DNA of 46,694 bases from Candidatus Omnitrophota bacterium (GTDB lineage: Bacteria > Omnitrophota > Gorgyraeia > Velamenicoccales > Velamenicoccaceae). Positions 1 through 12,000 of this stretch are shown piece by piece (position 1 is the stretch's first letter; every line of letters starts with the position of its first letter). The notes below the pieces were generated by a model. That model saw only the letters and a list, made by a program, of their open reading frames with translations, did no database searches and was not told where the DNA came from. The DNA lies in contig JACRLT010000040.1 of NCBI GenBank assembly GCA_016235185.1, positions 1-46,694 on the forward strand, read 5' to 3'. The translations under genes were made by a program, and so were the position numbers.

Positions 1-3000
1 AGAAGGCATCCAGCCGCCCGTAACAGAAGAGATTATAGGCGGGATTGAAAGCCAGGGCATAGAGGTAATTAAGGTAGCAGAGGATAAGATTAAAGGCATA
101 GATGAAAAGAAGCCGATGTATGACAATGAGTACCTTTATGAAGTGTTGAAGAAAATCCAGCCCGAAAGTTTCGAAAGCAGCTCACCAATTATTATAAATA
201 ATCCTGCAGAAGCGCGCAGGGCTTATGAAGAAAATATGCGTAAATTGAGAAAAGGGTTTACAGAAGATCTTATGCGCGATACGAGAAAAGAAGACCTCGC
301 GTTCTCCAAGACCAGGAGATCTCCTGTGGACGGTCAGACTATCCCCGTCTATGCGGCTTCTTACAGCACTTGGCTGTCCGCTCGTTCCAAGATTGTTAAG
401 AATTTAAGTGTCTCCCAGGACTTTTTCTCCGCCTCTTTGGGCGAAGAAACGATTAAAAAATTCTTCATGGTGGATAAGGATAGATTCCACATCACGTTCG
501 CCGTCTCACTTGCCGATCGCAGCTTGCCTTATTCCGATAGTGAGATCGATTATGTGAATGAGATTTTGGATGCTGATGCTTCCATAGTTCCGGAGGTTTC
601 CTTTGAGGTCGTCGGTCTCAATGGATTCCCCGGAGGCATACTCTTCGCTCAGGCCTTTCCCGTTTACAACCGGGACGGCTCTTTTGCCATTGATGCGTTC
701 GAGAAGAAGGTCGGTTCCAAAAGTCCTTTCACCCTGGCGTATCCTTTCCAGGTCTACCATCTGACTTTTGGCTTTATCACCGATGCCTTGACCCAGCAAG
801 AGAAGGGACGCCTCTTGGACGTGCTGGCGAGTTTTGAAAACAAGAAGTTCGGTATGTTTAAAGCGCAAGAGATGACGCATGAATATTATGAACAACTTTT
901 GTCTCCGTCTCGCATTTTGAAGCCGTACAGATTAAAGAGCTCTTCTTCTCCGGCGGACATTGTCAGGGCTGACTTGCATTTTCACAGCATCTTCTCAGAC
1001 GGGGGAAAAGACCTTGAAAATATTGTGGAAGAGGCGGTTCGCAAAAATATTAAGACCATAGCCTTGACAGACCATAATTGCATTGAAGGGGTTAAAAAGA
1101 TTATAGAATTTGGCAAGGCTGATGGTATTGAAATTATTCCTGCCGTTGAGATATCTACTTATAAAGAATTTAGGCCGGGTTTAGGGTTAGAAATTCATAT
1201 TTTAGGATACGGCATTGATGTTGATAATCGATATCTTAACACAACTTTATATTCCCTTGCCGGGAGGTTTGCATTTAAGTTTATGAATTATATTTATTAT
1301 CTTGCCATAACAAGCGGTTTATCAAAAGAAAAGGCTTTTAGCATTACCAGAAATACATATGATAAATCCGTTATGGATAGGGCAAGCATTTATAAGAGAT
1401 ATGGAATGTCAAACAGCCTTAAGGTTATTGCTGAAAAGTTCGCTTTAATTACAGAACAAAATTGGAAAGCGTTGTTTGAACTCATTCGATTCGTCAATTT
1501 GCCTAATTCAGAATTCGGCACTGCTGACCTCTCTTTACTTAATAAATTTGCTCTTTACCAATCACAAGAAGCCATGGCTTTCGCTATTATGCGTAGAGAT
1601 TTTGAGGAAAAGCTTAAGCGAATGAATACTATCTTTAAATCTAACGAGTGGGGTTGGTTTAATTTAGAGAATTCGGCACTTCCTTTGATTATTTCACCTA
1701 AAGAAGCAATTGACGCAATTCACGAAGCCGGTGGAGCAGCTGTCTTAGCGCATCCGCGCTGGTATCCGGAAATAGTAGCGGGGAGGGCTGATAGGGTTTC
1801 TGTAGAAGAAGTTCAAGATTTTATGGTGAATACAGTAAACGACTTGGCGTTAAGCGGGCTTGATGGGCTTGAAGTATACACAAACTTCATCAATGAAGAA
1901 AAAGATGATTTCTGGAGAAGCATAGCGGAAAAGAAACAGCTTCTAATTACAGGAGGAACTGATAGCCATTTTACTGGGATAGAAGATTTTGGGTTAGGTA
2001 AAGACAGTAAATTTTATATTCCAGGAGAATATATTGCTGGTCTAAAAAATAAAATAAAAGGTTCCAGCTATCCGGTGGAGAAAAAGATTGAGTCTGATGA
2101 TTATTATCCGTTCGCGGAAAAGTTGGCCGGTGAATTGGCCGGAAAAGGCATTGATCTATTGGAAGTAAAGATCGAGCATCCCGCAGTAGTTGAATTTTTT
2201 AAAGCTAATGAGATTGAAGATAAAAGCCAGCAAGAAGAGGTATTTTCCCGCCTGAAATATATGGCCCGTTATGACTTACGATTCCGCGGTCAAACCAAAG
2301 GAAAGTCCAGCTCGCCCGCCACAAAGCATGGCGAGGCTTCGCTGTCGCTTCGCCCGCCACAGAGATTGGCGAGGCTTTGCCCGCCACAAGGATTGGCGAG
2401 GCTTCGCCCGCCACAAAGCATGGCGAGGCTTCGCTCCAGCTCGCCGGAGAAAGAGAATAAAGAAGCTTATTTACTTAAGATTTTTAAACAACTTTCGGCA
2501 CTCATAACTTTAAAAGGAAGGTTGCCTTGGCGGGATAGAAAATGGCGGTTTTCGCTTACGAGTATTTCTGCGCCTGTCCATTCGGTGTACGCGGCAATAA
2601 AGGCGTCTGCGGCTTTTAGGCCTTTTGCTTCGTATTTAGCGCCTAATTCAAAGGATACCTCAGCATCTTCGTTTATTTTAGTTAACTTATTTATAAATAA
2701 CATAAATTCTTTGAAAGCTTCCGGAGTTAAATTGTTGCGTACTTCTTCAATAATTAATCTAGTTATGCGTACAGATATCTTTTTAGGGTATTCTGCTATT
2801 TTTTCAAGCAACTTTTCACATAAAGGATCCCGCACGGCGCCAAGTGCAAAGATATATTCATTACTATCAAGGATGAGCAGCAAGTTTGGTCTCCCACAGC
2901 TTTTCTCTGGTTTTGCGAATCTCGTCAATGATAGCTTGTTTGCTCATACCCTTATATGGCGAACGGACTTTAGACATAAGCAGGCGAATTTTGTTGATTC

Positions 3001-6000
3001 GTTTTTTCTGGATATCTTTTTTCATTTTTCTTCACCTCTTATCGTAACCATAACATCTTTAGATAAAAAAGTCAAGTTTCTATCTATCCGCTTCAGCTCG
3101 CCCGCCACAAAGCATGGCGAGGCTTCGCTGTCGCTTCGCCCGCCACAGAGATTGGCGAGGCTTTGCCCGCCACAGAGATTGGCGAGGCTTTGCCCGCCAC
3201 AGAGATTGGCGAGGCTTTGCCCGCCACAAAGCATGGCGAGGCTTCGCTCTAGCTCGCCGGCACTGAAAGAACCGGCCCAGGTGCGGATCTCTGCGGCGGT
3301 GTTGAAAGAAGCGGTGTCGCGCTTCGGCGGCGTTCCTGAAGTGGCGGCAGCATTGAGCATGTATGCGGCGCTTGTAGAGCGCATCAGCGCGGCTTTTGTC
3401 TCCTACGCCGTTCCGACGGGAATAGTTATTGTAGAAAATGGTGCCGGTACTATCCATGTTTCTTATGAGATAGTCAGGATGCCGGCCGAGGTTTATGTAA
3501 GCATTTTGGAAGCAGAAGCCGGAAGAATCAAGGTAGCCGGCGCGGATGGTTCCTGGCAGGCGGACTGGAGTTTAGATATTATCCCTGCGTATATGCTGGA
3601 TATATCAAAAGAGACAATAGTTTCTTTTGCTGATGTTATCAAAGCCGGCGAGGCAGGAAAGGATAAGGAAGATGCCATCGCGCGGATGGCAGAAACTGTC
3701 AAGAAGCAGGTGGAAGTCTCTTCGCCGGTGACGTCCTCCACGGCTATTAGCGCGAGATTCCTGCTTGAAACGGCAGAGCGGTTTGCACATTTGCCGAAAG
3801 TGGCCCAGTATTTCAAGGATTATGCGCAGATCATGCTGCGCATCGCCCGCTTTGAAATAGCCCACGGCGGGCAAATGGTGGAGCCGGAAGATTTTATCCT
3901 GGCTTCTTATAATTCGGACCTGAAGAAGATCTGGTTTAACTACCTGCCCTTAGAAACCATAAAGTCTACGCTTTCCCTGTATCATCATGATATATCATTT
4001 GATTCGATGAATGATTTCTTTGATTTCATCGGGATGGCTGCAGGATTTAGCGATAAAGAAGAGGCTGTTAGAGAAATGGCTGTTTTTGCCATTTGGGATA
4101 TTTTGAGCGGTGATCTTACTGACGAGGAGCGAGAGGCGTTGGCTAAGGAAGCGATCTCTTGCGCCGTCTACCGTATCATAAAAGCAGGATGGCTGGACTG
4201 GGAGCCTAAGCTGCATCCTTTGCATTTCGGTGAACCGCTGCGCACTTATTTTGACGTGGAATTTGATAGGCCCATCAACGTGGCTCTTGCGGAAAATATC
4301 TTGGTCGCAGGCAAGAACTGGTATAACGGAAAAGTTGTTGAGATCGGCCAGCTTGAGGTGGTCAATCTCTTTTCCAAAGGGCAAGAGCTTTATTATATGA
4401 GGGCTGATAAGAAACGGGTTTATAACAACGCAGCCCAGACAAAAATGGAAAAGTTTTTGACTCGGGGCATGAGGCTGCGGTTGCGGCTTGAGATTCTGCC
4501 GAAACAGCCTGGCCCTTTTGTCTTTGCGCCATCAGTGCGGCTTAAAGGCATTGCCGAAGAGTTCTATTCTACCCGCGGACCTCATGAAGATGGCCGCGTA
4601 GATGTCAAATTCAACCTTTCGGGCAATGAGCGCGAGAGATGGTTGCAATGGGCGCGCCGGACCTATGAGGAGGATGTAGTGTCAAAGGAAGACCGCCATC
4701 TCATCTTGTCTTTCCTTTTATACTACTACCAGAGCGATGTAGATGGGGGCGCTGCTATAAAAGATGCCGAACGGATGTTGCGTCTTTTTGCCAAACACCC
4801 GAAAGTAGATGTGCGGCTAAGATTCCTTGATGACGTCAAATCCGGCGGTAAGCTGGCAGCCAAGATGAAAGATTTCATTTATATCATGTTTCATGATGAA
4901 AGCGCAGCCATCCGGGATGAAGCGGCCAAGGTTTTGGGGCACCTGACTGTTTTGGATATAACAAGCGATATCCTCCATATCGTACAAAACGGGATCATTA
5001 TACCGGTCAGCGATGCCAGCAGAAAACTGATCAAAAAATTGGGCAAGGAATTTTCAAGCCGCAGCTTTCTTGTTTCGATCATTGAGAAGACGGAGGCACT
5101 CCGCACAGAGGTCCTCTTTAAATTAAAAGATATGTATCCGGATGAAAAGGTGGAAAGCTTAAAGGATGAGTTGGCGCTGAAAACGCGGATGAAAAGAGAA
5201 ATCGGAGCATTGGTGAAAGCAAAATTTGATGAAATCCAGGCCATTTTCAAGGCCCTACTTGATTTTGATGGCCGTAATTCACTAGGGCAAGTATTGCAAC
5301 AAGCCTCGGACACAATCGACGAGTTAGTGAGCTCTAAGGACCTGGCGGACTTAGAGAGCGTGCGGTCGTTGAAGTGGCTCTCCAAGCGGCTCTTGGCAAC
5401 TGGATGGAGAGAAGCCATCCTCGGCCTCGTAAACACGACCCTGCGCTATGTGTTGGGCATCAAAGGGGTCAATATCTATCTTATACGAAAAGTTAAGGCA
5501 GAGCCTGAAAAGTATTTCATCAAGACTATTGAGCGCTACGGCATGAAAGGAGACAGCCGCTGGACAGAGGAAAAAGAGTTGAAGGATCCGGAAAAATTAT
5601 GGCGGCTGATGCGCTATGAACAGTTTGAAGATTATCGTCGGACCAGACAATTGTCACAGAACGCTGTAAGGTGGTGGGATTACGAAAGAACGAGGAGTTT
5701 ACATTTGCTCACACCGGATAGGGAATTAGGCCCGGATTACAATGTAGATCCGCAAGCATATAATCAAGATGCCGGTTGGTGGGAAGGCTCTCATTACCAT
5801 GAGGGGTCTTATCGGAATCCGCAGGATAACCTCTGGATCACGGAAAAAATAGAAGAGGGCCCTCAAGAAGAAATCTTTTTCCAGATCATGCTCAATAAGT
5901 GGGTCTCGGCCGAGTATGTCTTTGACGCAGAACACACGGTCTTGGAAGATACGCTTAAACATCTTTTGGAGCCGTTTATCATGGTGGCAAAGAATGCTTT

Positions 6001-9000
6001 GCGCCGCGCAGGTGTCCAAATCCGGCTGGGGGATGAAAAGGCCCGGCTTGAAAAAGAATTGATGTTCCTTGTGCAGAAACTCTATCTCGTTAAAAAGCAT
6101 GTTGTAAGCCTCGGCTCTGTGTATCGGGAATCCGCCGGCCTTGCGCAGCACTGTGATGTTTTTTCAAACCTTGGCATAGTTCTCGCTGAACTACAGGGTA
6201 CTATTGAAGAGGTCTTGGCTGCCACAGTTGCCAGCCGCAGGAACTTGACGAATGTGGGCACTGATCTTATACACACAGCAGACGATCTTATGACAAAGAT
6301 CAAGGATATGGCTTTTGATCTTAAAGAACTCGGGTTTTTATCCGTACCGGCTAAAGATATCCAAAGCCTTACGCTGGCTATTGTTGAGGCTAAGGATGTA
6401 GGAGAGGTCGTAAAAAGTACCGCTGAAGCGCTTGCGGCAAAATACGGTGACAGCGAAGCGACGGAAGAGATCTTGAACGCAGGCCGCATTTCCTTAGAGC
6501 GCATCATCTTTGAGAATAATATCCAGAAGGAAATAGAGAATATCAAGCAGCTCAAGGCTATCGTGACGTCGCATTGGGATGCCCTGACCCAGAAAGCCCA
6601 GTTATTGATTCGGTTGAGCCGTGAATGCGACGAATGTATTAAGGCTTCGCTGGCGACGCCGGATACGCAGGTGTCGTTCTTGTCACTGCACTCCAAAGTC
6701 ACTACTCTCATTGCGAGTTTCATCGCGATGCTGGATGTTATTCGCGGCAAAAAGATAGAGCCGCATTTTGCAAAGACCAATCTTTCTCTTTTGATCAGGG
6801 ATACCTTGAGTGATTACGCTCCGGCATTCAGAACTAAGGGCATCGCTTTGAAGATACAAGAAGAGATGCTGGAAATCATGACAGACCCTGTTCTTTTGAG
6901 GGCTTCTTTGTCTTCTTTGATCGACAATGCATACAAATTTACTCCGGCTCAAGGCGTTGTCAAAATTGAAGTCGGTGTTGCCGTTTCCGGCCAGGATATA
7001 TTTATCGCGCTGGCGGATACAGGCGTGGGTATCTCTGCCAATCTGCTTAATCGCGTATTTGAGCCTTTCTTTACATATGAGTCTTTTGGCGAGAGGAAAA
7101 GCACTGGCTTGGGCCTTTATGTTGCCAAAGTCAATACCCAGGCTTTGGGCGGAACCCTACAAGTGGCCAGTAAACTCGGTAAAGGGTCTGTTTTTACCAT
7201 TCAGTTGCCTATTAAATCTAAATCAGCCTCCAGCCCGATAACGGAGGATTCGCAGATCCACGGCCTGAAAAATAAGTTTTCCGCCATTGACCTGGCTGTA
7301 TCGGAACTTCTTACAGTTTCCGCCGAGTCCAAACCGGAGATTTTGAGCAGATATCTGGAGGAGGTCCGCGGGTTCCTTGGCGTTCTTGTCCAGCGCAGGG
7401 GCAAAGGCGCGGCAAAAGAAGAGAGGAATGATTATATCAGAGGCAATGTCAATAAGTTTATAGCCTCAACCGCCGAGTTAAACACCTGGCTTAAGGCAAA
7501 CCGCCTTCTTCTTGAGGAGTCCGGCCTCATGCAAATAGCGGACTTGCTCATACCACAGGCCGGCGATGCTGTTTTGCTCATGAAGAACCTGATGTATGTC
7601 TGGCTTGGGAACTCAATGATAAATACCGATCTTATAGAGCTCATTGGCTCATCAGTGAATCTCTTTAAAAATCTGCACCATGAAACACAATTATTAGATA
7701 GCATTTATCCAAATGTCCCGTCTCAAGAGGTTTTCACATATCGGGAGATCTTGCGTAGGCACCTTCATGAGCTTTTCTCAAATGCGTGGGATCATGGTGA
7801 TAGAAAAAAGGTTGTCTTTAGCGCTAAAGTCATCGAGGGTAATGAGCTCGAAGTTGAAGTTACAAGTTTTGGCGAGCTATTATCCAGAGAGATGTTGAAA
7901 AACGCCTTCTTACCGGGCTTCCGCGGGCATAATGTCAAAGATTTTATCAATGGCCGCGGCATGGGGTTGGCGGGCGTGAAAGATGATGTGGAATCCATAG
8001 GCGGCCGTGTCATTCCTCCGAAAAGCAGCAAAGACGCAGGCACTACTTTCTCGTTTACCATTCCTATGAATGCAAGGCTCGATATTCTGCCGTTTATCTC
8101 CTATAAAACAGTTAAGAATCGTCTTATTGTCGTTAGCGGTTTGGGTGGCTCCGGCAGAAGGGTCGTCTCCCGCGCGCTCGCAGGCCGCTTAGGTTATAGA
8201 TATCTCAATACGGGTTTCCTGATGAGGATTTTGTTCTGCTACCTTATGGAAGAGAACCGCGGCATTACCATCGAAGAAGAACAGAGGATCGTCGAGTACC
8301 TCAACCGCTTTTTTGAGGATTCAAGGATTGATTTTTGGAAAGAACCGTTGGCGATCGACGGCAAAAGTACTACCCAGATAGGCAAAGACAATGTTTCTCT
8401 GCGCAGGGCTATTAAGCATATGATCGACGCAAGCCCCAAGATGACTTCATTGTTCCATCAGTTTACACACCTGGTCCCTGTCAGGACATTGCTGCAGAAG
8501 AGATTGGAAAAAGTGGTTGAACAGCTTAAATATGGCGAAGGTTATCACGGCCTGATCGTCCGCAACACAGAGCCGTGGCCTGCGGCTGATATCAATATTA
8601 TGCTTTTAGCTGATTTTGTTCAGAGGGCCGCGCGCTTACGCCGCGACCCGCGGCTCATAAACGAATTGGACTTCGAAACCGGCTGGCCGTTCTTTGAGCC
8701 GTCGGAATTCCAGCGTATGGGCATAACGAACATAAAGCCTATCCGTACAGAAGGCAAACTGACAAGGGCCGTTGTCGACGAAGCCTTGAAGATAATCAAA
8801 GATTTTGACAGCAGGAATCCAGTAAAGAATTCCAATTCTTCACCGGTCAAACTTGAGAATAATATAACTACCCCGAGGATCGGAAATCTTCCGCGGCTGG
8901 TTTATCCTGAGCGGCAACCTTCCGTGGCTGTTAGGGATGGTTGGTTAGCGGGCGAGTCCTATTTCTTCAAGCGTAATCTTTTTGAGGGTGGCGGGGTCGC

Positions 9001-12000
9001 CAAAACGTTTAATAGCGTCCAGAATTTCGATGCCGGCCAGACGGCCTTGGGTATCGTAGTCAGCCGCAATGCCTTCGGTGAGATGTTTAGTAGTCACAGT
9101 CCCTTCTTCGAATCTGATATAAAGGGCATCTACTTGCGGGTCATAGGTTATTCTCATGATATATCCTCCTTAGGAATAATAGACATAAACAGTTACGACA
9201 ACAATTTCGTTCTTTTCTTCCGTAAAGATAGGCTTAATTTGTTTCGTCGCATAATGTCTCCCGTTCCAGATTTTATTGAAGGCAAGGGAGATTTGACTTT
9301 GCGATCTTCCCAAGTCAGCTTGCTGCCAATCAGATTCCAAAATGGCCATGCAGATTTCTTCCTCGTTGGTCCCTCTGTATCTGGCCTGTTCTTTGGCGTG
9401 CTCACTAAGCCTGACGGGTTTTTGCTTTTTCATGACGATAACATAATAACAGTTAAAAATGGAATATTCAATAAAATAACTACCCCGAGGATCGGAAACC
9501 TTCCGTGGCTGGTCGATACCGGTTCTCTTGCCTATAGGGCAGAAAAGGATGACGACGCGAGAGGCATCTCTTCCAGTCCGAATGCAGGCAAGGATGTCTA
9601 CTTCAAACGATCCACGAATTCTTTGGGCGTGATGATTCGGATGTTTTGGAATGGATTTAGGCAGAGCAGGTCTTTATCCCCGGTTACAATAAGATCAGCT
9701 TTTGCTTCAAGCGCCGCTTCAAGGACTATGTTGTCTTTTGCGTCGCGGCAAAGAACTATCTTTTTGGAAGGCGTTACTAAAAGGGTGTCGACTTTGATTA
9801 ATTCCCGGAATCGTTTCATTTCTTCCGCGCGGAAGTATTTCCTTAGGCTTGGTTTCCTAACGGCGCCGAAGATTTCTTCGCGGAGAGAGACGGATAAGAC
9901 CGGTGTGAAAAGGCTGTTAACAAAGCTGTCGTATATTTTTGTAAATACTGCGCTTTTTCCGATAGCGGCGCTGATGATAACATTGGTGTCAATGACCGCT
10001 CTTAATTCCTTTTTCATAATTCCGCTGCCTTACATCTTCGCATATGCGATTGATTTCTTCTTGCGAAATAGGATTTTCTCTGAAGCGTCTTCTAATTTTA
10101 GAGACTACCTTGTCCCAGCGTTGTTTTCTGGTTTCTTTCTCAAGTTCTTCAACTACCCTGATCCTATCTTGAGCTGGCAACCTTTCAAAGGTATATCTGA
10201 TTACTTCGACTCCCAAATCCACTGCTTGCCTAGTCATTTTATTCCTCCTGGTTCCATTGCTAAAACAGACAATATCATATCTCTATTGGAAAATCAAGGA
10301 GAAGAATCGTCAAGCCCTATAATAACTACCCCGAGGATCGGAAACCTTCCGTGGCTGGTCGATACCGGTTCTCTTGCCTTACACGTGCATAATGGGGTAG
10401 TTATGAATTTATTTCAGGCAGTGGGTTCGCCTATAAAAATAGATGATTTTAACGGATATCCAGAAACAGAAAGGGGTGCAATATGGTTAAACCTTGGTTT
10501 AACTTCTTTATCACCCAAGGGGATGGCACGATATTTGGGTCAGCCACCGACCCGCAAAGCAATGAACAGCTCGCCTATGTTATCGGTACAGATGGGCATG
10601 TTTCTGCCCGCCGGGAAAACATGTGGTATGAGTTACCACAGGATGAGGCTGGTTTCATCCGCGTTGTTGCAGGGCAATCTTACCATATCGCGAAGAACTA
10701 CCTCACCAAGCAGAAAATATTTTAGTCACCAGTCACCTTGCCTGTCCGGCAGGCAGGCAGTCACAAGTCACCAGTTTGGAGGTGTGTTATGGTCACTGAA
10801 AAGCTACAGTTCAGTTTCATCTTTTCCCGTGATGATGGGTCTCTTTGCTGTTCCGGATATGATGCCGCGCGCAATGATTGTTTTGCTTACTGCATCCAGC
10901 CCAACGGCACGGTCTATGAACGCAATGAATCCTTCCCGTTCAGTGAATGGAGATATCTACCGGCCGAGGACGCAGACAAGATCCGCAACATCGCAGTCCA
11001 CAGCCTACATCTCGTCCCCAATTACAGGGCGTGAAAAAGTCGATGGTCGAAGGAAAAGAGAAGAGGATGCAGGGCAGATGACTAGTTCAGAAGAGCCGGT
11101 TGAGCATTACTCGCGGCGCAGCCGGTATTTATTTCTGTCAACGATAATAAGGGATTTTACTATTTCGGCGGGTTTAAGTTCTTTGAGTAATTGCAGTAAG
11201 ACAATGTGGACATCCGCTATAGCTTCTTTTGTATCCAGCCGCGGTCTTAGGACAATTATTCCAGGATGCGAGCCCAGAGGATACAAGATAAGGTTTCCGA
11301 AGTCTAAATCATTAGTAATAATGACGGCGCGTTCTTTATGGGCGAGATTGATAACGATGCCGTTTGTTGCCGAAGTTTTGCCTAATTCTTGGATAGTAAC
11401 GATGTCAAAACCCGCATCTCTTAGAAGCTTTGCAGTTTCTCCGAGAACGCATTCGTCAATCAGCAATTTCATCTTATCAGGTTTTTATTTCTTCAAAGAA
11501 GTGTATTTCTTCGTTTTGAACAAGCTGGTTGGCATAAGCAATGCAGGCGTATATATCTTGTATAGTTATTTGCGGAAAATATCTTTCGCCTACGATTTCT
11601 TCGGATTTTATCCCGGCCGAAAGCAAATCCAATATTTGCCACACCATGATGCGGTGTCCTTTGATACATGGTTTGCCATGGCATATTTGAGGATTGATCG
11701 AGATTCTTTTAAGAAGATTTTTCATTTTTATTTTATTGCCTCTTTGCAAAAGCACAATAACATATTTTGTACTTTGTGTCAAGCCGGTCGGATAATTGTC
11801 GGTTTCAACTTAGCGAATGGAGATACCTTTCGGCCGAGGACGCAGACAAGATCCGCAGCATCGCAGTTCACAGCCTACATCTCGTCCCCAATTACAGGGC
11901 GTCGGTCTCGACCAGATTCACCCCCCCCCGCGGTTAAACGTGGTCCTTCGAGTTTTATTTTTGATTATACTTTGAGTTTTGACAGGAATTCTTGGGAAGA

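Noticed and set aside
506-895. Open minus-strand frame opposite the 2H phosphoesterase module
   Set aside because: No family motifs and no ribosome site; the opposite frame of a well-supported module. The same applies to most long minus-strand frames, such as 4891-5436, 6082-6780, 26614-27261 and 27754-28212.
2271-2507. Plus-strand frame rich in ARHKDWRGF repeats
   Set aside because: It is the 27-bp repeat array read in a third frame; every frame of that repeat is open.
2309-3262. CRISPR array
   Set aside because: Units are contiguous with no spacers of unique sequence, and no cas genes are present.
3022-3457. Minus-strand frames with repeated SLANLCGG or PRQSLWRAK
   Set aside because: Antisense readings of the same 27-bp repeat array, not a repeat protein gene.
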